Shown piece by piece: positions 21,604 through 21,771 of a DNA stretch of 21,771 bases. The notes below the pieces were generated by a model. The model saw only the letters and a list, made by a program, of their open reading frames with translations, searched no databases and was not told the origin of the DNA. Location: contig CAYXXN010000028.1 in the NCBI GenBank assembly GCA_964469055.1, forward strand, positions 1 to 21,771, in the 5' to 3' direction. Origin of the DNA: CAYXXN01 sp964469055 (GTDB taxonomy: Bacteria; Acidobacteriota; Thermoanaerobaculia; Multivoradales; JAHEKO01). Numbering within the stretch: position 1 is the stretch's first letter; every line of letters starts with the position of its first letter. The position numbers and the translations under genes are program-made.

Positions 21604-21771
21604 CGCACCCCGCACGTAGGATGGAAGCCGATCCGGATCCAGAACATGGAACTGCTCGAGTGAGGAACCAAGACTCGGACGAGTCCTCCCGAGAGTGCGG
21701 GCCGCGGGTCACGGCCGACGCCGAGACCAGCTCTTGACGCTCTTCGTTCCCGGCTGCCGCTCGCTGCGGCC
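21604..21771. other. Upstream region of the xdhC-like gene, no gene seen
   Basis: The last 168 bp contain no recognisable coding sequence or RNA gene. GACTCG (21672-21677) and CGAGTC (21680-21685) form a short inverted repeat that could be chance. No clear -35/-10 pair for the minus-strand gene was found; its promoter should lie here. Confidence 0.4.

Noticed and set aside
18905..21712. Minus-strand frame of 935 codons covering the propeller gene and continuing over xdhC
   Set aside because: The part beyond 20713 is a shadow of the xdhC-like gene in another frame; a signal peptide begins exactly at ATG 20713, marking the true start.

Overview
The window is a GC-rich (roughly 70% by eye), densely packed bacterial chromosome segment carrying mostly housekeeping and envelope genes. 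Gram-negative-type type IV pilus genes in the order pilT-pilC-pilS-pilR, a secreted Asp-box propeller protein, a tmk-holB pair and many GTG starts suggest a Gram-negative bacterium of the Acidobacteriota or deltaproteobacterial kind. That placement is an inference from gene content; there is no rRNA gene to test it. No tRNA, CRISPR array, insertion sequence or phage gene was seen.

Layout from left to right. (1) 1-709, minus: 5' part of a mannose-1-phosphate guanylyltransferase, cut by the window edge. (2) 969-1673, plus: membrane-anchored protein with two BON domains. (3) 1778-4082, plus: a stress-type cluster of an Rrf2 regulator, DoxX, an NmrA-like NAD(P)-binding protein and an alkyltransferase-like (ATL) DNA repair protein. 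A perfect dyad overlies the Rrf2 promoter and a diverged copy precedes doxX, so self-control plus control of the downstream operon is likely. (4) 4083-4251: AT-rich gap with a 14-bp palindrome. (5) 4252-5031, minus: unrecognised protein with a Lys/Pro-rich N-terminus; next to it lies a start-less relic of a RelE/ParE toxin (5068-5280, plus). (6) 5297-9356, minus: tmk, holB, a SurA-like/DsbA fusion lipoprotein or periplasmic protein, and a PLP-dependent decarboxylase. (7) 9434-11518, plus: a TerC/Alx-type transporter that appears to start at ATC, then an orphan transhydrogenase alpha subunit (PntAA). (8) 11515-13371, minus: ABC exporter half-transporter. (9) 13488-18903, plus: pilT-pilC-pilS-pilR, with a recognisable sigma70 promoter before pilT and a 12-bp perfect hairpin at the start of pilS. 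(10) 18905-21603, minus: XdhC-family molybdoenzyme maturation factor followed, with an ATGA overlap, by a secreted Asp-box beta-propeller protein.

No whole new defence or mobile system is visible. The parts most worth following are the Rrf2-DoxX-NmrA-ATL unit with its paired operators, the RelE relic, the non-canonical TerC start, the orphan PntAA, and the hairpin separating pilTC from pilSR.
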